42,818 nt of DNA, taken from Chrysiogenia bacterium (lineage in GTDB: Bacteria; JAGRBM01). Position 1 is the stretch's first letter, and each line of letters begins with the position of its first letter. Shown piece by piece: positions 15,369 through 27,900 of the stretch. Both the position numbers and the translations under genes were made by a program. The DNA lies in assembly GCA_020434085.1 (NCBI GenBank), contig JAGRBM010000369.1:1-42818 (forward strand), in the 5' to 3' direction. Under the pieces are notes generated by a model. The model saw only the letters and a program-made list of their open reading frames with translations. It was not told the origin of the DNA and made no database searches.

Positions 15369-15963
15369 CCCGCCAGGTCACCTTGGGCGAAAGGGACGTC
15401 TCCTTCCAGGAGGGCATGAGAGAGGGGGGGGACGAGTCTGCGCGGAAGTGGGCAACATCCCAGCAACTGGATAGTGGGCACTTCCGGGGGCACCTAAGAA
15501 TCAGTATTGAGCTACTCCGGTCACAGATGAGTCAACACAGGCCTGTCATTGGACTTGTTGATTCATACCCCAACGCCCCATATCCGCACACATCCGTTTT
15601 TCGGGCATGCAGACTAGAACCGAAACCTGACGTTCTATGTAGTCGTAATTGCCGATCTCGGCATTTTCGGAGTCGCAATGGCACCGAAGGCGTTCTCGAA
15701 GTCTACAAGGATCTGGTCTTCACTGATGGGTGTGACTTGGCTCACGCTGCTGATGGCTCTCGCAACCTTGCCTCGCGTTCGGGCTGCCCACACTTAGTTT
15801 CGAATGGAGATTGAATGGCAGCAGGTTGAGTGCTACTAACCCCGCGTTCTGCCACAGTGTACGTGGGTTGTGGCGGGCAGGTGGCGCAGGTCAGGGGCGA
15901 GCGAACTGACCGGCGTCTTCTCTTTGACTCCCAAACCGGTGAAGGCGGGGCGGGGGATGGGCC
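15369..15963. other. 595-base intergenic region between the restriction operon and the giant gene
   Basis: A plus-strand frame is open from 15383 to 15814, but its translation (short Ser/Arg/His-rich blocks, no domain, no RBS) looks random. I see no tRNA, palindrome array or clear terminator after the YgjP gene. A weak promoter candidate is listed separately at 15811-15839. Confidence 0.5.
15811..15839 (+). promoter_or_regulatory. Weak promoter candidate for the giant gene
   Basis: TTGAAT (15811-15816) and TACTAA (15834-15839) are separated by 17 bp, 125 bp before the ATG. The -35 matches at four positions and the -10 at only three. Confidence 0.25.
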
Positions 15964-18900
15964 ATGCGCTCACGTCTTGTTGCCGGATTTGCATCATTTG
16001 TAGTTGTTCTTCTCATCACTGCCGCCAACGCGACAGCGCAGACGCCATCGATCAGTGGGGGGCCGCCCAGCAGCGCCTTCCCCGGCGAGCAGCTGTGCTT
16101 CACCACTACCCTGACGAACACCGGCAGCCCCGGGTTTAACCCGTATCTGCGTGCGGTGCTTCCACCGGAAATTACCTACAGTTCTTCGACTTACTTGAGC
16201 ACGCCGCTCAGCACCACGGCAGTGGGGATTTTCCCGGCCTCGCCGGGCAACCAGCTCACTGATCCCAAGTCCATGAGCGCGGTCACCGGCCCCGACGGCG
16301 GGACGCTCACGCTGCTGACCATTCCCCTTGGCAGCGTGGTGGACGGAGGACCCGACATCGACGTGGACATTTGCCTGGCTCTCGACGCGATGGCACCGGT
16401 CGGCGCGCCCCTGGACGTGACGCTGCAGCCGGTTTTCGAACTCGGCGACACGCCTACCGGGGCCAACGGGCCCATCGAGGGCATGGCGATGACGACGCAG
16501 GTCACGCCCACGCTCTTCACTATGAGCGCGAGCAACAACGCCCCCGAGGGCGAGCGCGCGCCGGGACCCGATTTTTCCATCACTTATACGACCAGCGTCG
16601 ACGTGGCGAACGCCCAAACGATTTCAAACATCGATATTGATGATGTGCTCGACGCCGACCTGCAGTACGCGGGCGGACTGAGCATTGTCGGGGGTGCCGG
16701 ATGCATGGCCGTCAGTGCCCCCTCGATGGTGGTGCCTGGAGGAACACTGAACGTCACCTGCACCAGCATTGCCGGCACGCTTGCCGGCAGCGAACTGACG
16801 ATCAGCTATCAGGCCTACATCATCGATACGCTTGCCGAGACCGGCTGCGGCACGCAGGGACTGAGTAATGCAATCAGCATGAGCGCCGAGGACGCCATGA
16901 TGAATCCGCTTGCGGCTGCAGATTCCAGCGGCGTGAGCGCCAAGCACCTGCCCATCCAGAAGGGCGCCGGGCCCGGCACGGTCGTGCCCGATGACGTGGT
17001 GACCTACACGCTCAACTTCCAGGTGAGCGACTACGCGACGGCAAACCGGCTCATCATCAACGACGCGCTTCCCGACGGGATGGATTTTACTTCACATGTT
17101 GCGGCGACGGTCGGTGGCGGACCCATCGCGATCGCCCCGACGACCATGACGGCTCTGGGTATTACCAGCATCCAGTACGACGTGACGGCCGTGACGGGAA
17201 ACCTTGCGCCCGGAACGACGGGAACCATCAGCTATACCGGCACGGTGCGTCAGCAGTATCAGAATCCGGTCGCAAACGTCCTGCAGAGTGATCCGCTCTC
17301 CATGGGTGTGGTCAATGACTTCGACCTGACCGCAGGCGGCAGCCTGTGTAGCGATGCTTCCTCAGCGGGGGTGACGGTCAAAAAAATCAACGTGACCAAG
17401 CAGGACGCCACCGGCTCGCTCTTCTATGTGCCCGGCGACGTGGTGCGTTTTCGTCTCGAGGTCTCGATCGAATCCGGCGACAGCCAGGCCTTCGTGCTCG
17501 AAGACTATCTACCCTTGCCCATCTTCGATGTCGACGATCTGGACCTGACGGGCGCGCCAACCATCGCTGCGATGCCCGATGTAGAGTTCGCACCCAGCGA
17601 CAATGTGGGAATGGATCCCACAAGCGTCACCATCGACAGTGCCACCAACAAGATCCGGCTGGAGTTCCCGGCCGTGAGCAGCGGCATGCCGACCACGACG
17701 CAGACCATCGCGGTAGACATCCTCACCACCGTGACGAGCGAACCCTTTGCGCCCCAGCCCTTCCTGACCAACCTGGCGCAGGGCAGCACGGCGAACTCTC
17801 CCGGAACGGCAATCAGCTCGGCCGCCAATACCATGCTTGAGGTGCGCGGCGCCGAACTCATGGTGACCAAGGGTATTTCGGCCAGCTCCAACGCCGTCGC
17901 CGATTCCACCATCACGCCCGCACCGGCCATGACGCCGGTGGACGGCGATATCAGCCAGAGCGACGGTGGCGACACAATCACCTTCGTCACCACTGTGCAG
18001 AACATCGCCGGCGCGAATGCCTATGATGTTCAGATCGTCGACACGCCGGCAGTGGGCCTGACCGGCTGCGCGCTGATCTCGGTTGCCGACGGGATCGGCA
18101 CGCCGCTATCAAACCCCGCCGATTACACGGGCAACCTGTTTGCCGGGGGCATCACGCTCGTCAACCCGATTGAAGAAATGGGGGCGGCGCTGGGCAAGGA
18201 CGAGATCCTCGTCACCTATACCTGCGATCTTTCAAGCACCACGGAACCCGACGACGTCATCACCGACGATGTCACCGTGTTCTTCGCCCACAGTCCTGGC
18301 GCGACGCTCTTTGACCCCGTGACCGATGACGCCACCATCACCATGGCCGCGCCCGATATTTCCATGAGCGTGCTCAGCACCGACGTGCCTGAAACGGGTT
18401 CCAGCCAGGTAAATGCTTCCAATACGGACGTGACCCTGGGTGAGAACGTTACCTTCCAGATTGTGGTGACCGTGCCGGAAGGCCGCTCCGACATCGTGGT
18501 CGACAACGTGATCCCCGCGGGACTCAACTTTGTCTCCAGTAGCTGGATGGCAGGCGCGAACCTGACTCCAATGATGATGCCGCCCTCGGGCACGAGTCTT
18601 GACTTCGGCATTGTGAGCAATACGCCGGACGGGCTGAGTAACGGCGACGACCAGATCGTCATCGATCTCACGCTCCAGCTTCCGGCTGCGACGAGCATCG
18701 GCAACGGGGTTACGAGGACTCCGATGGCGGATCTCACCTACACGGGTGGGACGGCGTCCGACGGGGCGCCGATCGACATCGTGAAGCCCGTCCTGAATCT
18801 GACGTATGCGATCTCTCCGAGTTCCGGCGATGCCGGTACCGGCGTGACCTTTACGCTGACGGCCTCACACGCGGGTAGCTCGCGGGCGCCCGCCTACGAC

Positions 18901-21900
18901 CTGGTGCTCACCGACCTGCTCGATTCGGCCTACACGCTCAACGTGGGTTCGGTGACGGAGTTGGCACCGCTGATTGGAGCCACTGTGGACATCGGCAACA
19001 CCGGCGGCGATACCAGCGTGCAGGTTTCCGCCCCGGTGATGCTGCTCGGTGAGAATTTGAGGATCCAGTATACGGTTACCGTCAATTCCATGGCGATGAC
19101 TCAGACGACCATCACGACTACCGGCGAGTTGGACGCCGATTCGCTTCCCACGACAGGTGATCCCGAGGAAGCGCAATACAACATCACCCGCAACCGCAAC
19201 TTCACGGTGAACTCGCCGAGCATTACTCACACTATTGCCGCGACGAACGAACCCAGCACCGGGTCGGTCAACGGAGCGACGCCCAACATCGACCTGACCA
19301 TTGGCGAGCAGGTGACCTTCGAGGTCAATGTCACCTTCGCGGAGGCAACCGCAAGCGGCGTTTCGGTGGTGGAGCAGCTCGAAAACGCAGATGGTATTCT
19401 CAAGGTGCTGAGCAGCCAGATCACGGCGATCGGCGCCGACCTGAGTTTCACCGCGCCGGGCATCATGGTCGGGCTTGCGGGCACGGCCAGTGACAACGAT
19501 CTCGATACATTCTTCGATCGCGTTACCTGGAATCTGGGGGATGTGACCAATTCCGGCGCCAGTGCTGGAATATCCGCCGCCGACATGATGACCTTCCAGA
19601 TTGTTGCGCAGGTCATCGACAATCCGGCGAATGCCAACGGCGACCTGCTCGATAACACTGCGACACTCAATTACGGTGCCGGCCTTGCCATGAGCGCCGA
19701 CGTGGACCTCGACGTCGTCGAACCGGACCTGACGCTGAACCTGTCGGTTCCGGGGGCCGCGGTGGATTCGAAGGACGTCATCACCGTAACAGCCGAGATC
19801 GACCAGAACTCGCCCACCTCCCAGGCTGACGCGTTCTCGCTCGTCTATACGGACCTGCTGGCCAGCGCCGGTGTTAGTCTTATTCCCACTACTGTAAGCG
19901 CCCCCGGTGGCGTGGTTGTTGCCGGTAACGGCGGTGGCGACACGACCGTGGTCGTGACTTACCCGACGCAGGCGCTCGGTGCGGGCACGCTGACTCTCAC
20001 CTACCAGGTGCAGCTCGAGGACCCCTCTGTCGCGGGGCTGACGGTCCCGGTCTCGGGTACGCTGGGCTGGGACAGCCAGGGCGCAGTGCCCGGCGTGGAA
20101 ACCCGCAGCCACAGCGACGGCGATGGCGCAAGCATCAACATCGATGAACCCACGATCGCGCACAGTATCTTCGCGACCGACGTCGCCCAGACCGGCAGTG
20201 CCCGGCATGTGGGCGGCGTGGAAGATCTGGCCATCGGCGAGTCGGTCACGCATTATATGACCGTGACCTTTGCCGAAGGAACCAATCAGGGCATTGTCGT
20301 GCGTGAAGAGCTCGACACCGTCGGCGAGCGACTGGAGGTGGTGAGCACCCAGGTCGTCTCCGTGGGCGCCAACCTCTCGGGTGCGAGCCTCCCGGTCGTC
20401 GCCTCGACGGCAACAAATGTGACCGCCACCAGTGCCGAGTGGATCCTCAATGACATCGTGAACGCGGGTGATAATGGGCCCGGTCCTGGCTACGCAAACA
20501 ACGTCGATGGGGACGATCAGATCGTCTTCGAAGTGGTGGCGGTACTGGTCGACGACGCGCCCGATACCAATGTCGACGGCGACTCGCCCGTCAACGTCGC
20601 GCGCCTGCAGCATGACAATGGGGCTGACAAGACGGCCAATGTGACTCTCGACGTGGCAGAGCCGGTGCTCGATATCCAGATGGCTTCCGACAGCCCAACC
20701 GGTGACGCGGGCAATCTGGTGCAGTTTACTGTGACCGTTAGCAATGACGGCGGTGCGCCCTTCAACTCCGACGCGCCGGCTTTCGACCTGGTGATCGAGG
20801 ATCTACTCGACCCGGACCTGAGCCTTAACGTGGGATCGGTTACGCAGGTGAGTGCCTTGGGCGGCTTTGCCGTCGTGAGCGGGAACACCGGTGGTGATAC
20901 GACCGTGCAGGTAACCCTGCCGGCGCTGCTGCTGGGTGAAACACTTGAATTCACTTACACCGCAAGTATCTCCACGGCGGTCGCACCGATGGATATGATC
21001 TCCACCACTGCGACCATCGACTTCGACAGCTATCCGGCGGACCCGCCCAGTGGCGCTGCTGATCAGCGCGCCTACAACGCAAGCGAGGGCAACACCCTGA
21101 CCATCCTGCCCATCGTGGTGGGTCACGTCATCACGGCGACCTCGGAAGTCGCTTCTACCTCGGCGCAATATAATCCTGCCGTGACCGACCTGCTCATCGG
21201 CGAGCAGGTGACCATGGAGATCGAGATCACCCTGCCCGAGGGCACCACCTCGAACGCTGCACTCAGTGAGCTCCTGGACAAGACCGTTGGTGTCTACGAG
21301 GTCGTCAGCAGCGAGATCACCCATATCGGCGGCCAGCTCACCATCGGTAGCGGACTCATGGTAGGTGACTCCGGCGTGGCCAGCGATTCGAACGCCGACC
21401 TCGCCAACGATCAAGTCACCTGGACGTTGGGCAATGTGCTCAACAATCCCGACGGTATGCAGACCGACGACGATCGCATCCGCGCCGAGATCGTCGCACG
21501 TCCCATCGACCGCGCGAGCAATGCAGCGGCGGATCTGGCCACACATACGGCTGAATTCACGTACGGAATTGCCGCCAGCGGCAGTGCCGACGTGCAGACT
21601 GAGATCGTGGAGCCCGTTCTTGATCTGACGCTGGCGGGAACTCCCGGCAGCGCCGACGCGGGCGATACAATCAGCTACACGGGCACGATCACGCACAACG
21701 GCGCTTCGACCGGACCGGCACAGGATGTCATCTACACGCACGTGCTCGCGGGGCCGGATCTGATCCTGACGCCCGGCACGATCGTTGCTCCGGGCGGCAC
21801 GGTCATCAGCGGTGACAACCCCGGCGACGATACCGTCACGGTGGTCTTCCCCTCACTGGCGCTTGCGGGCGGCCCGCTCACGGTGGACTATGACGCCGTT

Positions 21901-24900
21901 CTCCAGAACAGCGTGCAGCCGACGGACACTGCCGATACCGAGGCGACGGTCCACTGGAACAGCGTCTCGCCCTTCAGTGCCGGTATCACCCGGCGCTCGG
22001 TTCGCCCGGCGACCGAGAGTACGGACATCGACGACAACGCGGTGGGGAGCGTCTCCATCCTCAGCACCACCGATGGCAATACCGGAACCGGGCAGGGCAA
22101 TCCCGTCCTGGCCGACCTGAACATCGGTGAGAGTGTGACCTTCAGCGTGACGGTGACCTTCATCGAAGGAACCACCAAGAATTCGAGTTTCAGCTTCGAC
22201 CTGCCCAAGGGGACGGGCGCGCTCGAAGTGACTGCATCGAGCGTGCTGGGCGTGGGGGCCCAGCTCTCGGGCGCCGGGCTGCCTACCGTGGGACAGGCGG
22301 GCGCACCCTCCGACACCAACGGCGATGGGATCGATGATCGTGTGACCTGGACGCTGGGGAACGTCCTCAATACCGCCGACCAGGCCCTCAACGGCCTGGA
22401 CCAGATTACCTTCAGCATTACCGGCCGCGTGGCCGATCTGCCGGTGAACGCCGGCGGCGATACGCTCACCAACACCGCGACGCTTACCTACTCGGGCGGC
22501 TCCCAGTCGCAGATGCTGGATGTGGACATTGTCGAGCCGGTGCTGGTTATCACCAAGACCGGCAGCCTGCCGCCGGGGACTGCGCAGGCGGGCGGCGCGG
22601 CGGTCACCTACACCGTCACAGTGGAAAACCCCTCGGGCAACGGTTCGAGCGCGCCCGCCTATGCGCTGCGGATCGACGACCTGCTCGACCCCGATCTGGC
22701 TCTCGTCGTTGGGAGCGTCACCGAGACCAGCGCACTGGGAATGAGCGTTGCCGAAGGAAACACCGGCGGCGACGACTCGGTGACCGTGAATCTGGGTGAC
22801 CTGCAGCTCGGAGAAACACTGACCTTCACCTACCAGGCGGGTGTGAATGCCGGCGTTGCCCTGGGCACCATGATCACCAACACCGCGAGCCTGCAGGCCG
22901 ACAGCGCGCCCACCTACGTGGCAGGCGCGACGCGGCGCCAGAACCCCAGCGACATGCACACGATTGAAGTGGGCGCGGTCGATCTGACGGTCTTGCTCGA
23001 CGATGGTGCGGTTACGGCTAATCCCGGCGACGACGTCACTTACACGGCGACCTATGAGAACGTGGGCAACGTAGCCGCCACGGGCGTCACGCTGAGCCTC
23101 GTGGTGCCCACCGGCACGACCTTCAACCTTGGCATGAGTGCGGGCTGGACCTGTCTTGTGGCGGGTGCAGCCGGTGACACTTGCTCCAACATGATCGGCG
23201 GCGTCCCGGCGGCCTCGGGCGCGGCCATGTCGAGCTTCGTGCTCACTGTGGACGATCCGGTCCCGGCCGGGGTTACCGAGGTGATGACGAGCATCGCCAT
23301 TGCCGACGATGGTGCCAGCGGCGCCGACGATGTACCCGGCGACAATTCGGCAAGCGAGAACACCCCGGTGAGCGCGGTTCCCGATCTCACCATCGATGTC
23401 GATGATCCCGCTGGTCCGGTCAGCCCCGGCGGGCAGATTCTCTACAGCGTGAGCTACGACAACAACGGTCCGGGTGCCAGCCAAGGGGCGACCGGGGTGG
23501 AGATCACCCTCATCGTGCCGGCCGGGACGAGCTTCGACGATCCGGCCACGACTGCGGCCTGGGCTTGCGCGCCCGATGACAGCGCAGGCAGCACTTGTAC
23601 GCTGTCGGTGGGCGGATTGGCTGCCGGTGCCATGGGCAGCGCGGATTTCGTGCTCGCGGTGAACGCTTCGGTGGCCACGGCTCTGGAGCAGGTGGTCCTT
23701 GACGTGGCCATCGCCGACGATGGTACCAACGGCGCCGATCCCGACCTGCTCAACAACATGGACTCGGCCGCGGCGGTTTCCATCGATGCCGCCCCGGATC
23801 TTGCGATGAGCCTGATGGGGCCGGGCCTCACCGCCAACCCCGGTGACAACGTCCCCTACACGGCAACCTACGACAACCTGGGTGACCAGGGAGCAACCGG
23901 CGTGACGCTCTCGCTCACTGTCCCGGCGGGAACCTTCTTCAACTTCAGTGCCAGCGCCGCGGGCTGGGCCTGCACGCCCACCTCCAGTGCAGGCAGCGCC
24001 TGCACCTTCGCGGTATCGGGCACGGTCGATCCGAGCGACCCGGCGGGCAATGTCGCCTTTACCCTCACCGTGGTAAATCCCGTTCCCTCGGGCACGCCTG
24101 GGACACTGAGCACTACGGTCAGCGTCAGCGACGACGGTGCCAACGGTGCCGATTCCGATCCGCTGAACAATTCCGACACGGCCATGGGAACGACCATCAA
24201 TGCCGGTCCAGATCTTACCCTGAGCGTTGATGATTCGATCAGCGCGGCCGATCCCGGGGATACGGTGGTCTACACCCTGGTTGTCGAAAACGTGGGCACC
24301 CAGGATGCCATCGGCGTCGTGCTGACCAACCCGGTACCGGTCGGCGTGAGCTTTAACGCCGGCGCCAGCAGTGCGGGCTGGGCTTGTGCGCCCGCCTGCA
24401 CGCTCTCGGTGGGAGCAGTCGCTGCCGGTGGCAGCCGCACGCGCACCATCGCCTTCGACATCCCCGCGACGCTGACTGCAGGAGTGGCTTCTATCACCAA
24501 CAGTGCCAGCGTGGCCGACGACGGCAGCGGCGGAGCGGACCTCACGCCCGGTGACAACAGCGCGAGCCACGTGACCCCCGTGGATGCGGCCCCCGATCTC
24601 TCGCTGAGCCTCGACGACGGCGGAGCCAGTGTCGTGCCCGGCAACCCGATTACCTATACGACGACCTATGAGAACAACGGCACGCAGAACGCAGCCGGCG
24701 TGAGCATTGCCGTGACCGTTCCCACGAATACGAGTTTCAATTCCGGTGCCAGCACCGGCGCCTGGGTCTGCGTGCCTGATGCGAGTCCAGGTTCGATCTG
24801 CACGAGCGCTATCGGCGCCGTAGCGGCGGGCGCCTCGGTCATGATCGACGTGGTGCTGGACGTCGTTGTTAGCGTGCCCGGGGGTACTACCGAGATCACC

Positions 24901-27900
24901 ACCAACGCGCAGATCAGCGATGATGGTGCCAACGGTGCTGATCTCACCCCGGCTGACAACAGCGCTTCGGATACCACCACCGTGAGCGCGGCGCCCGACT
25001 TGAGCGTGAGCGTTGCCGACCCGGCTGGTCCCGTGGTGCCCGGCGACGATGTGGCCTGGGCGATCACCTACGACAACATTGGCACGCAGGATGCGGCCGG
25101 CGTCACGCTGGTCACCACCGTCCCCACGGGCAGCACTTTCAACGGCGCGCTCAGCCCGGCCGGCTGGGCCTGCACCGCCGGCGGCATCGCAGGCGCGACC
25201 TGCACCTTCACCGTCGCCGGAACCGTCGCGGCGGCAGATCCGGCCGTGATGGTGAACTTTGTGGTGAGCGTCGATGATCCGATTGCCGCGGGCGTGGATG
25301 GCCTCTCGCTGAGCGTGAGCGTCGCCGACGACGGTGCCAACGGTGCCGATCTGACGCCTGCCGACAACACCGACGCCTCGGCGCAGCCCGCGATCACCGC
25401 GGCACCGAACCTGAACGTCACGGTCGAAGGTCCGGGAGGCAATGTCTCCCCCGGAGACTCGGCTTCCTACACGATCATCTATGAGAACACCGGCAGCCAG
25501 GGCGCCACTGGCGTGTTCCTTACCTTTACAGTCCCGCCGGGTACCATGTTCCAGAGCGCGGGAAGCCCAGGTTGGACCTGCCTGCCCGATGGCAGTGCGG
25601 GCAGCACCTGCACCTACAACGTAGGCGGCGTTCCCGCGGGCAACCCGCCCGTGGGCGTGGGCATCACGGTCAAGCTGCTCGATCCAATGACGCCCGGGGT
25701 GGAGACCCTCGATCCCGGCGCGAGCGTCGGAGACGACGGCGGCAACGGTCCCGACGAGGACCCGGGTGATAACGGTGGTAGCGCTTCCGATACCGCGGGT
25801 GATTCGGGCGTGAGTGCCACGCCGGACCTCACCCTCGGCGCCGATGATGGCGGGGTGAGCGTGAACCCTGGCGACCAGATCAGCTACACGCTCAGCTATG
25901 CCAATGCGGGCGACCAGTCCGTGGCCGGCGCGCAGATTGCGCTCATCGTTCCCGCCGGAACGAGCTTCAACCTGGGCATGAGTGCGGGCTGGAGCTGCAT
26001 GGTGGCTGGTGCGGCGGGCGATACCTGCACGCTGAATATCGGGGCGCTCGCCGGAAACGGCGGCAGCGGCATGAGCACGCTGGTGCTCGACGTGGACTCG
26101 CCCATCGGTGGGGCGATAGAGGAGATCGCCTTCAGTGCGACCATCTCCGATACCGCTTCGATGGAAGCCGATGCCAATGCTCCAGATAACACCGCGACTG
26201 AGACGACGCCCATCGATGCCTCGCCCGATCTGTATGTGAGCGCGACGGGGCCAGGCGGGACGCTGGTGCTCGTCCCGGCAGGGCCGAACCCGAACCTCAG
26301 CTATACGATCAACTACGCCAACGACAATACGCTGGGCATGCAGGCGGCCAGCGGCGTAGAGATCGCCATCACTGTGCCGGCGGGCACCAGCTTTGACGAC
26401 CCGGCTACCACGGCGGCCTGGGCCTGCCTCCCCGACACGAGCGCGGGCAGCACCTGCACGCTCTCGGTGGGGGCACTGGCCATCGCGGGCAGCGGCAGCG
26501 CCGACTTCGTTCTCGCCGTGGACAACCCGCTGGCAGCGGGACTGACAGGCGTGGCGATCACCGCCGACATCTCCGACGACGGGATGAACGGCTCCGATGC
26601 CAACGCCGCCGACAATACGAGCACCTCGACCAGCACGACCCTCGATGGTGCGCCCGATCTCGTAATCGACGTCACCGGCCCGGGCCTCTCGGCCACGCCG
26701 GGCAACAATGTCGCTTACATGGTGGGCTATGAGAACGTGGGCACCCAGGACGCTGGGGGCGTGACGCTCACGATGACCGTCCCCACAGGGTCGAGCTTCA
26801 ACCCGGGCGCCAGCAGCGCGGGCTGGGTATGCGCGCCCGACAACAGCGCGGGCAGTACCTGCACCTTTGACCTTGGTAGCGTCGGAGCCGGTGATCCGGC
26901 CGGCAGCAAGAACTTCGTGGTCACCCTGCTCAACCCCGCACCCGCGGGCGCGGGTCCGAGCATCGGCATGAGCGGCATGATCGGTGACGACGGCGCCAAC
27001 GGAGCGGACCTTACCGGTGGCGACAACATGGACACCGACAGTGGGACGACGCTGAGCGCCGCGCCCGATCTCACTCTCGCAGCCAGCGACGGCGGCGTGA
27101 GCGTCAACCCGGGTGGCCAGGTGACCTACACCCTGGGCTACGCCAATGCTGGCGACCAGGACGCCACAGGCGTAACACTGACCGCCACCGTTCCTGCCAA
27201 CACGAGCTTCAACGCGGCGGCAAGCACGGCAGGCTGGATGTGCGCGCCCGATAGCGGCGCGGGCAGTATGTGCACGCTGAGCATCGGCAACCTCGGGGGC
27301 GGCGGCGCCGCCGGAAGTGCCCTATTTGTCCTGGACGCGGCAGCCATGATTGCTGCCGGCGCCGACGATGTGAGCTTCAGTGCCAGCATTGCTGACGACG
27401 GGGCCAACGGTGCCGATCCCACGCCCGGCGACAACGCTGCGATGGACACAACTCCCATCGACGCCGAACCCGATCTCTCGATCATGGTAAGCGACGGCGG
27501 CGGCACCCTCATGCCCGGCGATCTGCTGACCTATTCGATCGATTACGAAAACAACGGCACGCAGAGTGCCACCGGCGTTTATCTGGAAATCACAGTTCCC
27601 GTGAACACGAGCTTCAATGCCGGTGCGAGCCCGATGGGCTGGGTTTGCGCGCCCGATACCAGCGCGGGCAGCACCTGTACCTTTGCCGTGGGCGCAGTGG
27701 CCAGTGGCGCCATGGGGGCCACGAGTGCTGTCTTCAGCGTCGCCACCGAAATTCCTTCAGGCACAACGCAGATCACCGGCACGACCACCATCGGTGATGA
27801 TGGTACCAACGGCGGCGATGCCGACAACGTGGACAACTCGGTGACGCTCGACACGCCGCTTGACGCGGTGCCCGATCTTTCGGTGAGTCTCAATACGCCC

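Noticed and set aside
15383-15814. Possible 143-aa gene downstream of the YgjP gene
   Set aside because: No RBS, no conserved-looking segments, and composition unlike the neighbours.
21853-24570. A 905-codon open frame antisense to the giant gene
   Set aside because: The translation has no domains and crosses several repeat boundaries. It is open because the sense-strand repeats have biased codons. Other long antisense frames over the giant gene were rejected for the same reason.
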